From: Haliea sp.
GTDB lineage: Bacteria; Pseudomonadota; Gammaproteobacteria; Pseudomonadales; Halieaceae
Reading direction: 5' to 3'
DNA length: 64,000 nt
NCBI GenBank assembly: GCA_002692965.1
Contig: NZNC01000005.1
Coordinates: forward strand, 186,001 to 250,000
The notes below the pieces were generated by a model. It was not told the DNA's origin. It saw only the letters and a program-made list of their open reading frames with translations, and ran no database searches. The translations under genes were made by a program, and so were the position numbers. Below, one piece after another: positions 26,268 through 34,675 of the stretch (positions are counted from its first letter, which is position 1; each line of letters opens with the position of its first letter).

Positions 26268-27287
26268 ATGACACAGTCAGTTGTTGAAACCCGCCCCCTC
26301 TATGGTATTGGTACGGTTGCCCGGCTCACCGGGCTGAAACCGGACACCCTTCGGGTCTGGGAGCGGCGCTACGGCCTGGGGGCCAGCCACAAGTCGGGCA
26401 CCGGCCGCCGCCAGTACACCCAGGCGGATCTCGAGCACCTGCAGCTGGTTGCCGCCCTGGTCAGCAGCGGCTCGCGTATCGGCGAAATTGCCTCGGTCGA
26501 GCGCAAGACCCTTGAGATGCTGCTGCGTCAGCGCCGGGACGGGCGCGGTAGCGCGATCCCGCCAAGCAAGCCTCGGGTGGTCTTCGTCGGCAATCGCCTG
26601 TGTGAGTGGCTGGATGCCCACCAGGGCTGTGTGGCCGCCGTGGAGGCTCTGCTGCTGCGTGTCTCCTTGAGCGATATCGAAGAAACGCTGCTGGCAGAGG
26701 TCGAGCACGCCGACGCCCTGGTGGTGGAGTGCGCCAGTCTGGGCAATCGCCAGACCCGGGAGCTGAGTGAGCTGCAGGAGCGCCTGGGGGCGCACCGGGT
26801 GATTGTGGTCTACGAGTTTGCCAGCGAGCGCTGGTTGAAGACCCTGGAGGAGCAGTCGATCGTCAGCTGCACCTTTCCGCCGGAGTCATCCTTCATTGCC
26901 TTTGAGCTGGCCCGCCTGGGGGCGGAAAAGACGGCGCGGGTGGGGGACGGCAATCTCGGCGAGCTGATGACGGCAAAGCCCAGGCAGTTCAGCGAGCTGC
27001 AGTTGAGTGCCGCGCGCAAGCTCGACTCGGCCCTGGACTGCGAGTGCCCCCGTCACATCGCCGATCTGATTCGCTCGCTCTCGCATTTCGAGGAGTACTC
27101 CGCCAGCTGCTCGGTGGAGAACTGGCACGATGCCGCGGTACACGCCTGCATCTACGCCTATACCTGCCAGGCTCGCTGGCTGATGGAAAAAGCGCTCGAG
27201 GCGGTGCTGGAGAATCACGCGGAGGACTACGCGCGCCTGTGCGAGTCCGCGGCGGAACTCAGGGAGGAGATGGCCGGCGCTGCCTGA
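26268..27287 (+). CDS. MerR family regulator, LitR/CarH-like but without the B12 motif
   Basis: A 339-residue regulator. Residues 11-80 form a MerR winged helix (GIGTVARLTGLKPDTLRVWE, then RRYGL). The C-terminal part from about residue 105 looks like a Rossmann-type domain (RVVFVGNRLCEWL) followed by a helical bundle, as in the light-sensing LitR/CarH family, but no DxHxxG cobalamin-binding motif is visible. It may be a class lacking its own chromophore. The start ATG 26268 is preceded by TGAGGT; the frame is open far upstream through the antisense of the sigma gene without support. Its end overlaps the convergent exosortase-partner gene by 29 bases. Confidence 0.85.
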   Translation: MTQSVVETRPLYGIGTVARLTGLKPDTLRVWERRYGLGASHKSGTGRRQYTQADLEHLQLVAALVSSGSRIGEIASVERKTLEMLLRQRRDGRGSAIPPSKPRVVFVGNRLCEWLDAHQGCVAAVEALLLRVSLSDIEETLLAEVEHADALVVECASLGNRQTRELSELQERLGAHRVIVVYEFASERWLKTLEEQSIVSCTFPPESSFIAFELARLGAEKTARVGDGNLGELMTAKPRQFSELQLSAARKLDSALDCECPRHIADLIRSLSHFEEYSASCSVENWHDAAVHACIYAYTCQARWLMEKALEAVLENHAEDYARLCESAAELREEMAGAA

Positions 27288-27861
27288 GCATGCCCTCGAG
27301 CAGGCCGCTGTCCCGGCTGGCCCAGGCCCACAACAGCACTGGCGCGACGGTGGGCATGATCAGCGTGAAAAACTGGAACAGCAGGGCGATGACCGCGGGG
27401 GGCGGCAGCGGTAACAGCGCCTCGGTGAACAGGGTGTCACCGAGGCCCAGCATCAGGTTTTTCAATCCCACCGCGAAGATCCCCAGGGCTATCAGTGCCC
27501 ACAGGGCAAACAGGGCCGTGACGAAACGCGACAGGCTCTGGGGCACGCGCGCGGCGAAGTGCAAGGCCGCGTAAAAGGGAATGCAATAGGTGAGGGCACG
27601 GGTATTGATCGGGTAGCCCAGCTGGTATTCACCCCGGTCCAGTGGCACGACCTGCCCCGCAGCCTCGCCGAAGTTGGTCATCACCAGCAGTTCGTGGCCG
27701 CGAAACACCACCTCGTCGACAACTCCCGGCAGGCTCCAGGAGAGCAGTGCCTGGCCCAGCCAGAGGCCGGGGGCGGGTGTCAGGTTGCCCAGTGCATACC
27801 ACAGCGCAAAGCAGGGAAGCATGAGCAGGATGACCAGGCCGACGAAGCGGTAGACACTCAT
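27259..27861 (-). CDS. Exosortase H-associated membrane protein
   Basis: A 200-residue membrane protein with an N-terminal helix (FVGLVILLMLPCFALWYAL), a periplasmic section with VDEVVFRGHELLVMTNFG, and three further hydrophobic segments. Small membrane partners of this kind are encoded next to XrtH exosortases. Its start overlaps the xrtH stop (ATGA, 27858-27861), so translation is coupled. Its biochemical role is not known; a part in substrate handling at the membrane is inferred from linkage. Confidence 0.75.
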   Translation of the reverse strand: MSVYRFVGLVILLMLPCFALWYALGNLTPAPGLWLGQALLSWSLPGVVDEVVFRGHELLVMTNFGEAAGQVVPLDRGEYQLGYPINTRALTYCIPFYAALHFAARVPQSLSRFVTALFALWALIALGIFAVGLKNLMLGLGDTLFTEALLPLPPPAVIALLFQFFTLIMPTVAPVLLWAWASRDSGLLEGMLRQRRPSPP

Positions 27862-28364
27862 GCCGCGACCTCCGCCGAGCTGTCGCGCCGGCGCTCGAGC
27901 ACACGCAGGTAGACCAGGAACACCACCAGCACGTCGAGCATGATCAGCACCGGCCAGAGATAGAGGTGGGTCCAGTTGAACAGTTCCACGTCCCACTGGC
28001 CCAGGTAGAACAGGCTGATGATGCGGGCGATGTTCATTACCTGGATGGTGAGAAACCCGAGCAGGATGGCCATCACGCGCAATTTCCAGGGTGCGGGGAA
28101 GGCGATGACCGCGGCGATCAGGACGATCGCGGCCTCGACCCCGTTGCAGCCGGCCTCGATCGACACGGCGAAATTGTTGACGGTGTGGGCAATCACGCGA
28201 CCGTAGGCGATCACATCGCCATCCAGCGGTGTGATCAGCGCGGCGCTGAGACTGGCGAGGGAGGCCGTGAAAGGCTGGATCACGGCGTTTTGCACCGGTG
28301 TCAGCATTTCCAGGGTGAACAGGCCGATAAGAATCGCCAGGAAGGTGAGCAGAAAGCGCATCAT
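27858..28364 (-). CDS. xrtH: Exosortase H
   Basis: A 168-residue polytopic inner-membrane cysteine transpeptidase-like enzyme. The exosortase triad is visible as Cys73 in EAGCNGVEA, Arg114 in NIARIISLFYLG and His133 in THLYLWP. Exosortases are predicted to cleave proteins with a short C-terminal signal (motif, membrane helix, basic tail) and transfer them to another envelope component. The short length and motif context match the XrtH type, which serves IPTLxxWG-CTERM signals. Two proteins in this window (33784-34629 and 48075-48305) have compatible C-termini. Confidence 0.87.
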   Translation of the reverse strand: MMRFLLTFLAILIGLFTLEMLTPVQNAVIQPFTASLASLSAALITPLDGDVIAYGRVIAHTVNNFAVSIEAGCNGVEAAIVLIAAVIAFPAPWKLRVMAILLGFLTIQVMNIARIISLFYLGQWDVELFNWTHLYLWPVLIMLDVLVVFLVYLRVLERRRDSSAEVAA

Positions 28365-28445
28365 GGGAATGGTATCATCGCGTGGTGGAAAGCTCGGGCA
28401 AGCCTAACCCGTTCATGGGCAAATGCCAATTGTGGAGGACATATC

Positions 28446-28616
28446 GTGGGGCCAACAGCGCGCAAGGTGGGCATGGTACTGGCGACCGTCATGCTGGTCT
28501 TCAGTGCCTGGATGTACCTGCAGACGGGTGACTGGGTGGCCTTGATCTTCGTCGCCGGCAGCCTTGGCTACGGCGTGTTTTTCCTCTCCCGTTTTGCCCG
28601 CGGGGATCGCCCCTGA
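28446..28616 (+). CDS. Small two-helix membrane protein
   Basis: A 56-residue protein of unknown function, divergent from xrtH. Two hydrophobic helices (VGMVLATVMLVFSAWMYL and VALIFVAGSLGYGVFFLS) are joined by a short hydrophilic turn. The start is GTG 28446 with the strong site GGAGGA 6 bases upstream, which supports translation. It could be linked in function to exosortase H through the shared 81-base promoter region, but nothing more can be said. Confidence 0.6.
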   Translation: MGPTARKVGMVLATVMLVFSAWMYLQTGDWVALIFVAGSLGYGVFFLSRFARGDRP

Positions 28617-28692
28617 GCAGGGCATCCCGCTGGCAGCAGCCTGCCCGGTGTGCGCTGTCCAGAGAGCACGCTGTGGCATGCGTTGCGGGCCC

Positions 28693-30042
28693 TCAGGTCA
28701 ACGACTGGGCGAAAATGGCCAGAATGATGACCGGGCAGACGACCCGCACGTACCAGGGCCAGATTTTCCAGAACCAGCCCTGTTCGACCTCCGGATAACC
28801 CCGCCGCAGTTCCTGCAGCAGGTTGTCGCGATGCCACACCCAGCCGGCGAAAATGCAGAACATGAAGCCCAGCAGTGGCTGGCTGTAGCGGGTGGTGGCG
28901 GTGACCACCAGGCCGAACAGGCTGTCGAAGTTGAGCAGAATCAGCGCGCTGACCGCCGCGATAATCAGGCCGATGACCACCACCGCGGGCTTGCGGCCGA
29001 CATTGTGCTGCTCGATGGTATAGGCGACGGGTACCTCGAGCATGGAGATCGAGGAGGTCAGTGCGGCGATGCTCATCAGGAAGAAGAACACCAGGGACAC
29101 GACAATCCCCGCGATGCCCATGCTGTCGAACAGCGCCGGCAACACGGTGAAGATCAGGGTGTCCTCGGAAATCAGTGCGCCGCTGGCGGTGAAAATTTCC
29201 ACGCCGTTGTGCAGGGCAACATACATCGCCGGCAGCACCAGGAAGCCGGCGGTGACCGCGATACAGATATCCACCAGGGTGACCAGGCCGCCGACCAGGG
29301 GCAGGTTCTCGCGATCGCTGATATAGGAGCCGTAGATCAGCATGGTGCCCACGCCGAGGGAGAGGGAGAAAAAGGCGGAGCCCAGGGCATTGATGATCAG
29401 GCCCGGCTCCAGGGCGCGTTCGAAGTCCGGCAGCAGATAGACCCGCAGGCCCGCCATGGCGCCGTCGAGGGTCAGCACGTAGATCACCAGCAGCACCAGG
29501 CTGATCAGCAGCATCGGCATCAGCCGGCTGGACCAGCGCTCGATCCCTTCCTTGACCCCCTCCGAGATGATCCCCACCGTCAACGCCAGGAATATCAGCA
29601 TGAACAGCAGGTTGCGGCCGAGACTGAAGTCCCGGAGCCAGGCGACCAGGGCGTCCAGCCCGGCGAGTTCAGCGATCGACGCCAGGGTATAGGCCAGCAT
29701 CCAGCCGGCGATGATGCTGTAGAAACTCAGGATGAAACTCGCCACCACCAGGCCCACCAGGCCGGTGCCGACCCCGATGCGCTGCATCAGTCTGCCCGGT
29801 GAGATCAGCCGCAGGGCGTTGACCGCGTTGGCGTGGGCGTGGCGCCCGATGATCAGCTCGGCCATCAGCGCGGGGTAGGCCAGGGTGAAGGCCAGCAGCA
29901 GGTAGATCAGCAAAAAGGCCGCGCCGCCATTGCTCGCGGCCTGGGTCGGGAAACCCCAGATATTCCCGAGGCCGACGGCGCTGCCCGCCGCGGCCATGAT
30001 GAATCCGAATCGTGAGCTGAACTCTCCGCGGGGTGCTGCCAT
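28693..30042 (-). CDS. Sodium-dependent transporter of the NSS/SNF family
   Basis: A 449-residue inner-membrane symporter with 11-12 helices. The first helix has the family motif VGLGNIWGFPTQAASNGGAA; SNF members use the Na+ gradient to import amino acids or similar solutes. In LeuT the same place reads NFLRFP, with Arg30 as extracellular gate; here the Arg is Gly. The Na+ gradient could be supplied by the NQR pump encoded at the start of the window. ATG 30042 is chosen because homology begins at RGEFSSRFGFIMAAAGSAVG. The substrate is unknown. Confidence 0.92.
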   Translation of the reverse strand: MAAPRGEFSSRFGFIMAAAGSAVGLGNIWGFPTQAASNGGAAFLLIYLLLAFTLAYPALMAELIIGRHAHANAVNALRLISPGRLMQRIGVGTGLVGLVVASFILSFYSIIAGWMLAYTLASIAELAGLDALVAWLRDFSLGRNLLFMLIFLALTVGIISEGVKEGIERWSSRLMPMLLISLVLLVIYVLTLDGAMAGLRVYLLPDFERALEPGLIINALGSAFFSLSLGVGTMLIYGSYISDRENLPLVGGLVTLVDICIAVTAGFLVLPAMYVALHNGVEIFTASGALISEDTLIFTVLPALFDSMGIAGIVVSLVFFFLMSIAALTSSISMLEVPVAYTIEQHNVGRKPAVVVIGLIIAAVSALILLNFDSLFGLVVTATTRYSQPLLGFMFCIFAGWVWHRDNLLQELRRGYPEVEQGWFWKIWPWYVRVVCPVIILAIFAQSLT

Positions 30043-30091
30043 GGGGGATGGTTTCCGGTCTTGTTTTGCGCGCCAGTGTAGCACGAAGCCT

Positions 30092-33000
30092 TCAGTCGCC
30101 GCGGTCCCCGGCTGGGCTCGGCAGACGGCAGTCGCGGTCGGCGAAACGGTCACCACTGCCCAGCCCGAACAAGCGCAGCAGCATGCGCGGCAGCAGCGAA
30201 ACGATTTCCGTGGTCAGGTCCAGGGTGGTGGTGACCGGGGAAATCCAGGTGCGCGGGCTGGCCATGTCGCCCTTGAGGGTGATTTGCGAGGGAATCTCCA
30301 GGCGCCGCGAGCGCGAGCGGGGAGTCAGTGCGACATCCAGGGTGCGCTTGCCCAGGTCGAAACGTGCGCGACCGGTGGCCACCATCCGTGCCGAGGCGGC
30401 GTAGAGGTTGTCGCTGCTGGCGACCCCGTCGCGGAACTGGAAGTCCGCCATGGTGCACTCGATCACGGTCGATTCCTCCATCGCCGCCCCCGAGTACAGC
30501 CAGGCCAGCAGGTCGGTGGCGAGCACGTCGTAGGCCGCGCCCTCGATGGTGGCGTCCTCCAGGGCCAGGGACAGGCTGCCGTCGGCACTGGCCAGCAGGC
30601 TGTCGAGATCCAGCCCCTCGCCGCTGATGCCGGTGCGCAAGTGCAGGGTCCCGGTGATGTCGTTGTCAAAGCCGAGGTCGCGGGTGAGGCTGTTCAGCGG
30701 AATGCTCCGGGCGTCCCCGGCAACGCTCAGTCCGGGGGGGCTGACACTGATGTCGACGACCCCGCGCAGCTGTGCCAGGGCATCGTCGTAGCGGAAGTCG
30801 AATTCCTGCAGCAGGAAGTTGCCGTCGCGCCCGCTCAGCTGGATGCGGATATCGTCAAAGCGACTCTGTTCGCCCTCCAGGTGGCCGATGCGCGCGGTCA
30901 GTGCCACGGGATAGCGCGGCAGGCGGTCGAGCAGTGCCTGCAGGTTGCGCCGCTCGGCCTCGACCGCTTCCAGGCGTTGCGCCGGCCGGTAGCCCTCGTC
31001 GACATCCAGCTCGGCCTGCAGGCCCAGGTCCGCCAGGTGTACCGTCGGCGCGGTCAGTGCCAGGTCCAGTCCGCTCAGCTGCAGGTCCTGCAGCGTGGCG
31101 CGCAAGTCGATGCCCAGCGGTGTTGCGCCAAAGCGTGCGTCGCCGGTCAGGGCTATCGCCTGCGTATCCAGGTCGAGGCGCAGGTCACTGCTCAGGGGGG
31201 CCAGTCGCAGACCACTCAGGGTCTGCAGAAATGCCCGGTCCTCGCTGGCGATGGCCGCCTCGATCTCGCCCTGCCACCCCCGGTTTTGCCAGGAGAGCGC
31301 ACCGCTCAGCTTCAGTGCCAGCGGCGAGTCAGGCGTGCTGCCGAGTTGTAGCGCACTGATCGCCAGGGCGTCGGGGCTCGCCTCGAGCTCAAACTCCCCG
31401 GAGAGGCTGGATAAATTCAGTGGCAGGGTGAGCTGCGGTGCCAGCCAGGGCAGCAGTGCACCGCTGTCCAGTGTGGCCACCGCTACGCTCAGATTGGCCC
31501 GCGGTGCCTGCGGCAAGCCGCGGGCCTGCCCGCGGGCGCTCAGGGCCAGCCCCGGCCCCTGCAGCTGCAGTTGCGTCGACGTCAGCGCGAAGCGCTGCGC
31601 ATCGGTCTGTTGCAGTGTTCCGCTCAGTTCCGCCGCCAGGGGGTAGTCGGGCAGCTGGGGAAACTCGTCGCGCCACTGCCGCCCATCGGCCACGTTCACC
31701 TGCAGGTCTGCCCGAGTCTGTTGTGGCTGCCAGCCGGACGCGGCCGTCAGTTGCATTTGCAGCGCCTCCAGTTCGAGCCGGGAATCGCCCCGGCTCACCT
31801 GCGCGGTCCCGTCCTGCAGTCGCAGGGCACTGCCCTCGCCCTTGGCTGTCACCGAGGCCTGCAGTTGCAGCTGGTTGGGGATGGGATAGGGCAGCCCAAG
31901 TGGCGCCAGGGCGCGCTGCAGGTCGGGGCTGCTGGCGCCGATCCGGAGATCCAGCTCGGCCAGTGCGTCCGCGGCGGCGGGGCGCGTCAGGTCCACCTGT
32001 CCGATCTTGCCGTCGACCGTCAGTTGCAGGCGCTCCGGCGTGCCCAGCCGCCCGCGGATCTCCTCCAGCGCCAGCTGTCCGTCCCGCTCGCGCAGGCGTC
32101 CGGTCAGCTCCCAGGGGCCCGGGTCCAGGGGCAGCTCGCTCCCCAGCCAGGGTTGCAGGACGCCCAGGCTCGGTGCGTCCAGGTAGACGCGGAAGTCACT
32201 GTCGCTCGGCACCGTGACACTGGTTAGACTGCCCGGCCCGGAGCTGCCGTTGATCGACAGCCACAGCCCCTCGCTGCTGCTGGTCACCAGGGTCATCTGA
32301 TCCACCGCGGGGGCGCCCAGGCGGCCCGAGAGGGCGATGCTGGCGCGGGTACTGCCCAGCGGGCTCAGATCGACACCGACCCAGGTCAACAGGAGATCCA
32401 TGTTGGCGAGTTCGCCACTGGCAATCAGCGAGAGTGCGGGGTCTTCCCCAGTGGCACCGGCGAGGCTGCCGCTGGCCTCGAAGCGGTAGTCCGGCAGGTT
32501 GTCCAGGGCAAAACGGGCGTCGGTCAGGGCGAAACCCGCGGCATCCCCGCGCACGCGCCCCGACAGTGTCAGCGAGCCCGCCAGTTCGGGTGCCGCCGGG
32601 AATGCCGAGAGGAAATCCGCCACGGAGGGGTAGCGGGCGTCGAGGCTGAAGTCGTAGGCAATGTCGTCGACCAGGGCGCGGAATTCGCCCTCGACACGGC
32701 CCCGGCTGCCATCGGGGCTGAGAAGCGCCGCCGCCACCGTCACGCTGGCCGCTTCGTCCTCGCGCTGGACCTCACCGAGTTCCAGGCTCAGGCTGAGGGC
32801 ATGCTGGGGCAGGTTGGCTTGCCCCTGGGCAACAAAGCCGCCGCGGTCCCGGCGCTCACCCTGCAAGCCCAGGAAGGGAAGAATGTTGACGTCCTCGGCG
32901 TCGCTGATGATGTGCAGCTGGTCGACCGTAAAATGTCGCGGCAGCCAGCGCAGGTACTGCAGCCAGTCGCGCGGGCTGGGGTCGGCTGCCGCGTCTCGCG

Positions 33001-33337
33001 CGGACACGTAAATGATGGCACTGCCCAGGGACAGCTCGGTGTGCCGCAACTCGCCGTCCCAGAGATCGGCGAAACGGGTCTCGCCCTCGAAGTCGAGCAC
33101 GGCCAGCAGAGGCGCGCCGCTGGCGCCCTGCTGGTGCAAATAGAGTTCATCGAAGCGCAGACGCCGCTCCCCGGGGATCAACTCGAGCCCGGACACTTCC
33201 AGGCGGTAGGGGCTGAGGTGCGTCACGCCCCACTGCAGCGCCTGGGTGAGGGCCGCGGGGGAGAGCCAAAGGATGGCGACGGCCGCCAGTGGAAGCAGCA
33301 GCAGGAGAACAGCAAGCGTCAGCCAGAGTTTGCGCAT
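30092..33337 (-). CDS. Large AsmA/TamB-like envelope protein
   Basis: A 1081-residue protein with one N-terminal membrane anchor (LWLTLAVLLLLLPLAAVAILWL) and a long periplasmic beta-rich body with repeating short strands, typical of AsmA-like proteins. These are thought to form grooves that carry phospholipids between inner and outer membranes. The C-terminal region with VAGDARSIPLNSLTRDLG and LALEDATIEGAAYDVLATDLLAWL is like the AsmA C-terminal domain. ATG 33337 starts at the anchor; a start 13 codons upstream is possible. It stands alone between an NSS transporter and tRNA-Leu. Confidence 0.85.
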   Translation of the reverse strand: MRKLWLTLAVLLLLLPLAAVAILWLSPAALTQALQWGVTHLSPYRLEVSGLELIPGERRLRFDELYLHQQGASGAPLLAVLDFEGETRFADLWDGELRHTELSLGSAIIYVSARDAAADPSPRDWLQYLRWLPRHFTVDQLHIISDAEDVNILPFLGLQGERRDRGGFVAQGQANLPQHALSLSLELGEVQREDEAASVTVAAALLSPDGSRGRVEGEFRALVDDIAYDFSLDARYPSVADFLSAFPAAPELAGSLTLSGRVRGDAAGFALTDARFALDNLPDYRFEASGSLAGATGEDPALSLIASGELANMDLLLTWVGVDLSPLGSTRASIALSGRLGAPAVDQMTLVTSSSEGLWLSINGSSGPGSLTSVTVPSDSDFRVYLDAPSLGVLQPWLGSELPLDPGPWELTGRLRERDGQLALEEIRGRLGTPERLQLTVDGKIGQVDLTRPAAADALAELDLRIGASSPDLQRALAPLGLPYPIPNQLQLQASVTAKGEGSALRLQDGTAQVSRGDSRLELEALQMQLTAASGWQPQQTRADLQVNVADGRQWRDEFPQLPDYPLAAELSGTLQQTDAQRFALTSTQLQLQGPGLALSARGQARGLPQAPRANLSVAVATLDSGALLPWLAPQLTLPLNLSSLSGEFELEASPDALAISALQLGSTPDSPLALKLSGALSWQNRGWQGEIEAAIASEDRAFLQTLSGLRLAPLSSDLRLDLDTQAIALTGDARFGATPLGIDLRATLQDLQLSGLDLALTAPTVHLADLGLQAELDVDEGYRPAQRLEAVEAERRNLQALLDRLPRYPVALTARIGHLEGEQSRFDDIRIQLSGRDGNFLLQEFDFRYDDALAQLRGVVDISVSPPGLSVAGDARSIPLNSLTRDLGFDNDITGTLHLRTGISGEGLDLDSLLASADGSLSLALEDATIEGAAYDVLATDLLAWLYSGAAMEESTVIECTMADFQFRDGVASSDNLYAASARMVATGRARFDLGKRTLDVALTPRSRSRRLEIPSQITLKGDMASPRTWISPVTTTLDLTTEIVSLLPRMLLRLFGLGSGDRFADRDCRLPSPAGDRGD

Positions 33338-33462
33338 GGGCGCAGTGTAACGCCGCTCGAAGGGCCCCGGTAGCATGGCGGGCGTCCTGCGAGGTGCCAG
33401 CGCAGAAGTGCTGGGACGCCACCCGGGTCGCTTACGGCTGTGCTATCATGCGCCGCCTCTCC

Positions 33463-33550
33463 GCCCGGGTGGTGAAATTGGTAGACACAGGAGACTTAAA
33501 ATCTCCCGATCATTGCGATCGTGCCGGTTCGAGTCCGGCTCCGGGCACCA
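33463..33550 (+). tRNA. tRNA-Leu (anticodon TAA)
   Basis: An 88-base class II tRNA: acceptor GCCCGGG paired to CCCGGGC-type 3' arm, anticodon stem GGAGA/TCTCC with loop CTTAAAA giving TAA, a long variable arm, T-loop GGTTCGAGTCC and an encoded CCA. A good -10 TATCAT lies at 33444-33449 with a GC discriminator, but no clear -35 is seen. The 233 bases after it hold no gene and are visibly richer in A and T. Confidence 0.96.
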
Positions 33551-33783
33551 TCAGAAACATGCCTCCCGTTTCAATTTATCGTCGAACGCCATTACTGGCG
33601 CGGTCAATTACTTTGTCGATGCGCCGCTGGTGGGCCTCCGATGGTCTGTTCGCATTTGCAAATAGCACTTCGCCCTTGCTGTTGCCCTTACACCTGAGAT
33701 CCTGATCCTGTCATGCTTTTGTTTGGCTATCGTGTCCAGCCTGCATTAGACTCCCCTACGCGCTTTACAACAGGGGAAAATCA

Positions 33784-34629
33784 ATGACGCGTTTGATAGC
33801 CATACTTTGTTTTCTAGCACTGCCAGTTAGTGCCTCCGCCACGATTTGGGTGACTTCCGGGAACGGGGACTCCAACCTCTACGAGGTTGATGATACCGGG
33901 GCGACCATAGGTACGATTGGTGATACGGGCGAGTTTTTTACCGGTCTTGCCTACGACCGTAACCGCGGTTTGCTAGTGGGTACCACGTCGCCCAACTCCG
34001 CCACTCCCAGCAGCGTGTTCGAGATAAACCCGGACACCGGTGCGGCGACCCTCGTCGGTGCCCACGGGGTTGATCAGGCGGTGATTGACCTTACCTTTGC
34101 AGAGGACGGCACTCTCTATGGCTGGCTTGAGCCCGGCAGCGACGACTTGGTTACCATCGATCTGGGTACGGGCGCAGCGACAGTGCTTGGCAATGGGCCG
34201 AGCTCAGGCGGACGGACGATCGAGTTCGTGCCCAGTGGTGAAGTGGCGCTTTTCAACCTGTCCCTGGCAACCTTGCTCGACCCTGTTACCGGCCTCGCAA
34301 CCGGCGATACCATCGCGCTGAGTGGTTCCGGAAGTATCAACGCGAGCTTCCGTACGTCCACGGGCCTGGTCTATGCCATCGGCGCACAGGGTGGTCAGGG
34401 TGGCCTACGGACTCTGAACACCATCGATTTCGAGACGGGTGTTGTCACCGAGCTCGGTGAAATTTCGGTGCTCAACGCAAGTGGTCTCGCGTCTGATCTT
34501 TTTGATCCGACTCAGAATCCGGATGACCCTACCTTCGCAGCCGCGAGCATACCCGCCGTGCCGCTGTTTGGCCTGCTCGCACTGGGGGGGCTTCTGGCCT
34601 TGCTCGGGCTGGGGCGGCTCAAGTTCTGA
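33784..34629 (+). CDS. Secreted beta-propeller-like protein with exosortase C-terminal signal
   Basis: A 281-residue protein with a signal peptide (cleavage after SASA, about residue 19). The middle consists of repeating segments such as NLYEVDDTGATIGTIGDTG, VFEINPDTGAATLVG and LVTIDLGTGAATVLG, the strand pattern of beta-propeller proteins. The last 26 residues (256-281) form IPAVPLFG, a hydrophobic helix and a short basic end, which I read as a variant of the IPTLxxWG-CTERM sorting signal for exosortase H. The gene is less GC-rich than its neighbours, a possible sign of transfer. ATG 33784 has CAGGGG upstream. Confidence 0.75.
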   Translation: MTRLIAILCFLALPVSASATIWVTSGNGDSNLYEVDDTGATIGTIGDTGEFFTGLAYDRNRGLLVGTTSPNSATPSSVFEINPDTGAATLVGAHGVDQAVIDLTFAEDGTLYGWLEPGSDDLVTIDLGTGAATVLGNGPSSGGRTIEFVPSGEVALFNLSLATLLDPVTGLATGDTIALSGSGSINASFRTSTGLVYAIGAQGGQGGLRTLNTIDFETGVVTELGEISVLNASGLASDLFDPTQNPDDPTFAAASIPAVPLFGLLALGGLLALLGLGRLKF

Positions 34630-34643
34630 TTCGGTGACGTGCG

Positions 34644-34675
34644 TCAAGGCCGGGTTTGTGTCTCACCGGCCTTGA
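34644..34675. terminator. hairpin between convergent genes
   Basis: A perfect 10-bp inverted repeat (TCAAGGCCGG / CCGGCCTTGA) with a 12-base loop lies between the ends of the CTERM gene and the DUF6607 gene, whose stop codon lies in the loop. No strong T-run follows on either strand, so it is a weak bidirectional terminator candidate. Confidence 0.45.
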
